This document shows, one piece after another, positions 57,446 to 64,000 of a stretch of DNA of 64,000 nt; the first letter of the stretch is position 1; every line of letters starts with the position of its first letter. Both the position numbers and the translations under genes were made by a program. The DNA comes from Oxyruncus cristatus (taxonomy: Eukaryota; Chordata; Aves; Passeriformes; Cotingidae): NCBI GenBank assembly GCA_013399855.1, contig VXAY01007012.1, positions 2,533 through 66,532 on the forward strand, in the 5' to 3' direction. The notes below the pieces were generated by a model, which did no database searches, was not told the DNA's origin, and saw only the letters and a program-made list of their open reading frames with translations.

Positions 57446-60400
57446 GGAAGAGCAAAATCTCCAAAAAGCAAACCCACCCTTCACTTCAGGGGTTAATTTC
57501 TGTTGCACTGAAATCTGAGATTCTTCCATAATCACGTGTTTCCAGGATAAAACACAAACTACAACAAAACTTCCCCTTAGAACTTAAAAATTTAGATTTC
57601 TGTAGATTTCCAGGTCTCTACAGATTGAGACACTCCTTCTTTTCAATTCTCTTTTTGGTCCAACTCAGTATTTCTTTTTAAGAACCAAATGCCACACATC
57701 TGTCCCCAAGAAATCAACAACAAAAGGTAGATATTGCTCTAAAAAATACCTTGTGTCACTTCTTCCCCAACCTGCTCTCTTTCCCATTCCGTTCTTTTCT
57801 TTATTTCCCCCCCACATCCCCCATATCTGTTTTTCTTGTTCTCATTGTTGATTGGTTTTTCTCTCTCATGCCGCTGTGGGTTATTCCCTCAAGCTCTGGG
57901 AAGATCAGTCATACATTACAGGATCTGGGAGCAAACTGGCCAGGTTACAGAGCAGCAGACCTGGGTTAAATCACAATGTGTTCCCGAAACACCTGTTAGA
58001 GCTCTCCAAAACATTTCACTTGCAACAACTTGCTGCAGCACATAGAGACCTTTTGAGGCACATGCTTACCTGGGAACTTCCTGGTGCTGGTGCTGTGGCT
58101 TGTCTAAATAGTAACCAGCTCTCTGCAACGCTAAACTTTATCTCCGAATGTTTCGACAATGATGTACAATACTGGGGGAAAAAAAAAAAAGGAAAAAGAA
58201 AAAAAAATAAGACTAAAAAGGCTGAATTCTGTCGTTTACTTTTAATTTGTTTTTTACTACTGATGGGTTGTGGATAGGTGGGTTAATCTGGAGATATCTC
58301 CAGGCAGTTGGTAATACCAATTTAACATGGCTCTGTCTGCATTTTATCTCAGCTGGGATGCTAAATTAAACATGCATTTAAAAATAATGGCATCTGAACG
58401 GGGCGTCTCATTCCATTTCAGCCGGCTGCAGTATTTTGTTATGTTTGCATGTTACTCTGTAAATGTTTGTGTTCCTTATCCTGATTACAGATGCAATTTT
58501 ACAGCCTGTTTATTGATTTTAAAACTTTAGAATACCATTGACATCGGCCATAAGGAACCCCATTTGTCTGGCAAGAGATTGCAGGAAGAATTTTAGACCT
58601 GATTAATTTGGTTGTGTGTTGCTTTTCCACTTGAACTTGTAATAGGAAGGCTACATATTCATTGTATTGTTTGTATTTGTAAAAATCCAATGTATCGCGT
58701 TGGTGTATTTAAACACATGCAAGATTTTTTTCCCTTTCTTACTCATTTTAGTTATCTTGTATAAACAGTTTGAAATAAATAAGTGTACACATGAAAATAG
58801 ATAAGAATTCACAAGGTTCTGTTAAAGAAACACACACAGCCAAATATGTACTGCATTTCTCCCTGTAAATAACAAATCCAAATAATACTGCATTTTTTAT
58901 ATTCTGTCATAACCGCGGAAGTTAAGTCAATTTAAATTTTGCCTGAGTAAAGAGTTCACGATCTGACCTATGAATTATCATAATATTTAGCACTAACAGA
59001 ATAAAAAAATTAAAAAAAAAAAAAAAAAGAAGAAAGGCTTCTTCAAGGACACCTCTCAGGCAGCAATCTAAGCCAAGAATAACAACTGATTTAGACTTCA
59101 CAGCAATCCTGTGGACTAAGAATCATCCTGCGTTACAGAGAAAAAGATAAAGCCCCATAGCTAAAAACTTCTGAGGCAACGCCTACAAATTCATCATTAC
59201 CATTGGATGAGTGAAGGATTCACAAATGCTTTTCAGGGGACACAAAAGCAGCAAAAAGCACCTCGTGGCCAAGAAAATTGGTCCAATGTTAAATTGCAAT
59301 TGAAGGGTATTTGATGACTGATAGATAAACACATCTCTAGGAAACTTTTACATTGCTTTAATCACATTATTCTCCAGACCACAACCTGGACTGCAGCAAT
59401 ATTATAGGCAGCTGGAGTTGGAAATCCATGGGGCAGTGGGGGCCTGTGAGCTTTGAGATCTATTGGTTACCTAATGTTAGATAAGTTCTCCTTTGGCTTC
59501 TGTCTTCTTAGTTCAGTGCTTATCCCCTGGAAACATCTTTGCTGGAAGAATATAACGGATTAGAACTTCGTCCAACTTTCCTTAGACAAAACTGATTGAT
59601 TTTTAAAAGATTTCATATTCACCCTACACAAGTTGGCCCACTGCATTTTTCCAGGGGGAAAATAAATAAAAAAAAAAGATAATGTAAATAACTTCAAGAC
59701 TGAACTCTACTAAATGATTGGCAATATTTTCAATTTTCATTATCCTAGAAACATTTTAAAATCTTTGTATTAAAACAGACTGATATGTTAGTCATTATGA
59801 AGAGAAATGAAACTTTTCTGAAGGAAGAGAAGAAAACAAGGAAGATTCAAATTATTTCAGAAGATTAATCTGCTGTAGGAACTAATGTAAGACTTAGAAA
59901 AAAGTTTTTTCTTTCTATCTGAGAACAATCATAATTTCTACAATGTCATTCCAGAATTTAGTCTAAAAGGGATTGATATTTCTAAGAAAAATGAAAATTT
60001 CCTTTATTGCTTTATGTTTGCTTGGATTATTGAAAAGAGGTAGGATTCCTCCTTAGCTGGGTCTTAGAAAACTGAAGATTACTGCATTGAGCAGCATTCC
60101 AATCCGCCTGGTTTACAAAGATGAGGTAACTCATGGTTTGCCCATCTTAGGATATGTTCTGAAAATCATCTTATGTGATGAAATCCGTACCCAGTGAGCC
60201 TTCCATAAAGTCCAGTTGCACAGCAGAAAGGCTGAAGTGATCAGCCCTGCGCAGAGATCATAGCATGAGAGGGTCTTCTGCTTTCTAACACAGGTGTGCA
60301 ACTTGATGCAGCACAAAATACGTCACCGTGTTGATTTTATTTTACTTTCTTAAGTGAGAGCTCTAATGAAGGGTATAATGTGAAAATTCAGGGGTAGCTG

Positions 60401-60555
60401 GAAGCCAGTATTGTCATTTTGTCAATAATTTCTATTTCCAGAAGTATTCATGTATTACCTTCATCTTGAGCAAAGAAGATCCTTTTGAATCATCTCACAA
60501 AATCACCAGGCTTTAAACAGGAAGGGTAAATGAGGCACTACCAGGAAAAGCAGGA
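57446..60555. other. Unique non-coding stretch with candidate conserved blocks
   Basis: 58270-58560 is complex unique DNA containing a 16-bp palindrome and GGCATCTGAACGGGGCGTCT; a possible conserved element. 59085-59165 is weakly MIR-like. A-rich runs lie near 58170-58215 and 59011-59027. No gene was recognised. Confidence 0.4.
58288..58303. repeat. Perfect 16-bp palindrome
   Basis: CTGGAGATATCTCCAG, with no centre base. It lies at the left edge of a complex unique block. Confidence 0.95.
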
Positions 60556-61950
60556 GAATCATAGAATCATAGAATCATAGAATCAGACAGGTTGGAAAGG
60601 ACCTCGGAGATCATCAAGTCCAACCCTTGATCCAACCCCACTGTGGTTACTAGACTATGGCATTAAGTGCCACGTCCAGCCTCGTCTTGAAAACCTCCAG
60701 GGATGCAGAATCCACCACTTCCCTGGGCAGCCCATTCCAATGGCTGATTGCTCTCTCTGTAAAGAATTTCTTTCTGATATCTAACCTAAACCTCCCCTGG
60801 CACAGCTTAAGGCCATGCCCTCTTGTCTTATGGTTGGTTGCCTGGGAGAAGAGACCAACCCCCACCTGGCTACAACCTCCTTTCAGATAGTTGTAGAGAG
60901 CGATGAGGTCTCCCCTGAGTCTTCTCTTCTCCAGGCTAAACAACCCCAGCTCCTTCAGCCTCTCCTCATAGGACTTGTGCTCAAGTCCCTTCCCCAGCCT
61001 CGTTGCTCTCCTCTGCACCTGCTCCAGCACCTCAATATCCCTCCTGAACTGAGGGGCCCAGAACTGGACACAGCACTCCAGGTGTGGCCTCACCAGCGCC
61101 GAGTACAGGGGCAGAATCACCTCCCTGTTCCTGCTGGCCACACTGTTCCTGATACAGGCCAGGATGCCATTGGCCTTCTTGGCCACCTGGGCACACTGCT
61201 GGCTCATGTTCAGCTTCCTGTCAATCAGCACCCCCAGATCCCTTTCTACCTGGCTGCTCTCCAGCCACTCTGTGCCCAGCCTGTAGCGCTGCAGGGGGTT
61301 GTTGTGGCCAAAGTGCAGGACCCGGCACTTGGCCTTGTTGAACCTCATCCCGTTGGAATCAGCCCAGCTCTCCAGTCTGTCCAGGTCCCTCTGCAGAGCT
61401 CTCCTGCCTTCCAGCAGATCAACACTCCCCCCCAGCTTGGTGTCATCTGCAAATTTACTAATGGTGCACTCAATCCCTTCATCTAAATCATCAATAAATA
61501 TATTAAACAGAACTGGGCCCAACACTGATCCCTGGGGGACACCACTAGTGACCGGCCGCCAACTGGATGCAGCCCCGTTCACCACCACTCTCTGGGCCCG
61601 GCCCTCCAGCCAGTTCCTAACCCAGCACAGGGTGCCCCTGGCCAAGCCCTGGGCTGCAGCTTTTTCAGGAGAATGCTGTGGGAGACGGTGTCAAAGGCTT
61701 TGCTAAAGTCCAGATAGACACATCCACAGCCTTCCCCTCATCCACCAGGCGCGTCACCCGATCGTAGAAGGAGATCAGGTTGGTCAGACAGGACCTGCCC
61801 TTCCTAAACCCGTGCTGGCTGGGTCTGATCCCTTGTCCATCCTGGAGGTGCTGTGTGATTGCACTTAGGATGATCTGCTCCATAACCTTGCCAGGCACTG
61901 AGGTCAGGCTGACAGGCCTGTAGTTTCCCGGATCTTCCTTCCGGCCCTTC
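60556..61950 (-). mobile_element. CR1 LINE, about 1.4 kb, youngest-looking copy
   Basis: Minus-strand CR1 with an intact 3' end made of three clean ATTCTATG-type 8-mers (plus-strand ATCATAGAATCATAGAATC at 60557-60580). It includes the 3' UTR and the whole C-terminal half of ORF2. The 5' end is truncated near 61950, after the word ATCTTCCTTCCGGCCCTTC. I see no clear target-site duplication, as is usual for CR1. Low internal damage compared with the other copies suggests it inserted most recently. Confidence 0.97.
60650..61950 (-). pseudogene. CR1 ORF2 reverse transcriptase remnant
   Basis: This encodes the C-terminal part of the LINE ORF2 protein, whose endonuclease nicks target DNA and whose reverse transcriptase copies element RNA onto it. 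The open part, 61645 down to 60650, is 331 codons. It contains [10 protein letters not shown] at residues 35-44, the catalytic FADD at 65-68 (61442-61453), and the CR1 C-terminal tail ending near a DVALNAIV word. Upstream, in another frame, NYRPVSL and [10 protein letters not shown] mark the earlier reverse-transcriptase motifs (about 61920-61770). Small deletions near 61717-61721 and 61656 break the frame around the first catalytic-aspartate motif, which is still readable in a third frame. The endonuclease domain and ORF1 are absent, so it cannot move itself. Confidence 0.93.
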
Positions 61951-62204
61951 AGAACTGACTTCAGAAGGAAAAGAGAAAGTGCCACAGAGAGGAAGGGAAA
62001 GAACAAAATGATAAATAGTGGGGAGAAGTATATCTCAGTGCTGAAAAAGTAAAATAAGCCAAACACCCTCTTGGAGAAGAAAGCAGAGGAATCCTCCATA
62101 ATTTGGGGTTTCTCTGGGATCCTAGGGAAAGGCCTGCACCATCAGAAAGATGAAAAATTTGAGTTAAGGTCAACAAAGGTCAAAACAGATCGAGGTTGAA
62201 AGGG
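61951..62204. other. Short spacer between two CR1 copies
   Basis: Unique sequence. The minus-strand open frame running through 62099-61951 is a chance extension upstream of the truncated CR1 frame, not ORF2. Confidence 0.6.
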
Positions 62205-62366
62205 ATCCAATGATTGTAGAGTCTTCATCTCTGGAGGTAGTCAAAACTTGATGGGACTTAGCCCTCAGCAGTCTGCTCTAGTTGAGCCTGCTCTGACTGT
62301 AAAGTTGGAAGTGTGGATTTCCAGAGGCCCTCTCTAACCTCAGCCACCCTGTGCTTCTGTGATTGA
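62205..62366 (+). mobile_element. CR1 LINE 3' terminus, older subfamily
   Basis: GAGTCTTCATCTCTGGAGGT, CAAAACTTGATGGGACTTAG, CTCAGCAGTCTGCTCTAGTT, GATTTCCAGAGGCCCTCTCT and CTGTGCTTCTGTGATT match a CR1 subfamily whose 3' UTR reads 'GAGATCTCCAGAGGTCCC'. Its 5' end faces that of the 60556 copy. Confidence 0.85.
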
Positions 62367-63228
62367 CCTGATAACCAGACACGTGCTACTTTTGTTCTGG
62401 TTCCCATCAAGGCCAATCTCTCCACACTGAAGACCTACATTCCCTTTGGACAGGGATGTCCATCTGCCTTTAGTTGTATGGCCAGGAGATGGGCATTTCC
62501 TTTAGAAATCCAGTGGCTCTGGCAGCAACATATATGTAGATGCACATTTTGCGTGCACAAAGGCTCTGGAATTTGGTCAAGATATTCTACAGGCAAGCTT
62601 GTCTGCATTCTGCTCTGTGGATTTAAAATGGTGTAAGTGACACCACTAGATAAGTATCAGGCCTGGCACATTTTCAAACAGTCTGATAGCGATAATGAGA
62701 ATGCAGAATAACCCAAACCTCTTCCTGGTGTGACTTCATTGAAATCAATGAGATACATAATACAGACACGAACCTGTGAGGGGGAGTCCCAAAACTAACG
62801 TGTGACTTAACATTCCTGACATTAGGAATTAAAAGGAATGGGTCCATTTTACCAGAGCTTCATAGGCAGAGCTTCCCCATCACAATCACAGAGGGCGTGT
62901 CGCTGAAGATGGTGTAGGACGTTGTCCACCAAAGTGCTCACATTCTGTAATCATGGTTCAGTTTTCAAGTAGAAAACAAAATAATGTCGTTGTCGCAATG
63001 TATTTGTTGTTGTGCCATTCAAATGCCAGATCATTTTGAAAAGGAGATACTGCTACATTCCACATGATGGCAGGAGATCTGTTTTTCTTACTGCAAAACC
63101 AGAGCTTACAGTTTAAGATTGTCCTATTAAATATAGCAAGATAAGCAATCTCCCGTATTCTCCAAGCTGTTTCATAATAATGTGTTCTCAAGACATACTC
63201 AAAAAGGGACAATTCTTCTTTGTGTATT
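62367..63228. other. Unique non-coding stretch, possible old repeat word
   Basis: TGTGACTTCATTGAAATCAATG at about 62739-62760 (first 20 bases: TGTGACTTCATTGAAATCAA) recalls the old repeat also suspected at 15775. The 114-codon minus-strand frame at 62958-63302 is rich in Phe across the A-run and is an artefact. Confidence 0.4.
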
Positions 63229-63283
63229 AAAAAAAAAAAAAAAAAACCAAAAACCAAAAACCAAAAAACCAAAACCCCAAACA
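63229..63283. repeat. A18 run followed by CCAAAAA repeat
   Basis: An A-run to 63246, then four to five CCAAAAA-type units (63247-63276) ending in ACCCC. This looks like the expanded tail of a former retroposed poly-A end or a simple-sequence expansion. Confidence 0.9.
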
Positions 63284-64000
63284 TGCTGAAATGGTTTTGC
63301 AAAGTTTACCTAAATGATTAAATAAGTGCTTTGTAAAATAATGCATACAAGTCAACTGGTATTTCAGGGCAGATTTACAATACTTACTTTGTTTTTGTTG
63401 CACATAATTAGGTTAACTCACTAAAAGTTTTTCTGGAATGCAGCTATCATTCTTTATACCTTCCTCTTTTTTTAGTGAAAAGGAACTTTCAGGGACAATT
63501 TAGTAGACTGATTTTAGATTTTTTTAATACAAGACTTTTCTTCTTACCTTTTTCAGCTGAAGAAATACTTGAAACATTAGAATTGTTTTTTTTTCATGGG
63601 GTTGAGGTTCTGGAATGCTTTTGGAGCACTTTAATTAAAATATCAAACAATTTTAGTAGGCAGTGGAATATAAAGAAATATTTTTTAAAACATTAATTTA
63701 AAATGTTTTTCCTTCACTGTCTTGAGTTTGATTATTTTGTTATTCCTTTTTATTCTCTACCAGCCATCTGTTGATCACATATATGAAAAATGAGGGCAAT
63801 AGCAAGATTAAAATTATATACTTAAAACATGCTTCATTATTTGCTCATGTATTGGTGCAAACAAAGCAGGAGAAAATCCCACATGATTTCTTGTTTTTCT
63901 CTTGTATGTAGCTCATCTTTAAGCAATATACATGAATCATTAAATACTTATGCAAGAGTATGTTCTGTTAAAAAAGTGCACCGAGTTCATCCTGTGTTTT
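63284..64000. other. AT-rich non-coding stretch to the window end
   Basis: No repeat family or gene was recognised; the longest open frame is 73 codons at 63475-63696. Confidence 0.55.

Noticed and set aside
60815..61706. Plus-strand frames of 223 and 135 codons
   Set aside because: Antisense shadows of the CR1 ORF2 remnant on the minus strand.
63247..63283. CCAAAAA units as a telomere-like repeat
   Set aside because: The unit differs from the vertebrate CCCTAA telomere repeat and directly follows an A-run; ordinary simple-sequence expansion is more likely.
1..64000. CRISPR array, prophage, operon or other prokaryotic system
   Set aside because: No direct-repeat/spacer arrays, ribosome-binding-site-led gene runs or phage genes; the repeat content is clearly avian.

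Overview
The window is nuclear DNA from a bird, probably intergenic or deep-intron sequence. Three things point to a bird. It carries at least twenty fragments of the CR1 (chicken repeat 1) LINE, several of which still end in the diagnostic ATTCTATG-type 3' repeats. It has one near-complete solo LTR of a type I recognise from avian ERVL-like endogenous retroviruses. Older sauropsid or amniote SINE relics are scattered between them. Base composition is AT-rich, with many A/T homopolymers and simple repeats. There is a 49-base run of N at 12793-12841 and a single N at 6866. I found no prokaryotic or organellar feature, no CRISPR array, no rRNA or functional tRNA, and no complete host protein-coding gene.

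Layout. 1-4288 is unique AT-rich sequence with a 21-nt tandem repeat. 4289-8492 is a CR1-rich block of four fragments in both orientations. 8493-19559 is mostly unique, with CR1 fragments at 10221, 11632 and 15510 and a promoter- or LTR-like stretch near 13650-14180. 19560-23043 holds two CR1 fragments, a GC-richer patch and the solo LTR. 23044-32489 is a long repeat-poor stretch. 32490-41345 has three CR1 fragments, a MIR-like SINE and several blocks that read like conserved non-coding DNA. 43197-50526 contains more MIR-like SINEs, a fold-back element, a candidate 78-nt exon and a cluster of CR1 fragments, including an inverted pair that can form a hairpin. 52190-57445 contains old repeats: an unclassified duplicated unit, a tRNA-derived SINE, a very old CR1/L3-type LINE tail and a MIR. 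60556-61950 is the youngest-looking CR1. It is 5'-truncated and still encodes a 331-residue open stretch with the reverse-transcriptase FADD motif.

The only recognisable protein-coding information belongs to dead CR1 ORF2 copies, all truncated or frameshifted. The other open reading frames are short (134 residues or fewer from non-ATG starts where checked), match no family I recognise, and are best treated as chance. No genes work together here. If the DNA has a host function it is most likely regulatory, through candidate conserved non-coding blocks, or as intron sequence around the candidate exon at 45236-45313. I did not find a previously undescribed biological system. The most worthwhile follow-ups are the candidate exon, the inverted CR1 pair at 48530-48666, the duplicated unclassified repeat at 52245/52561 and the putative conserved blocks.
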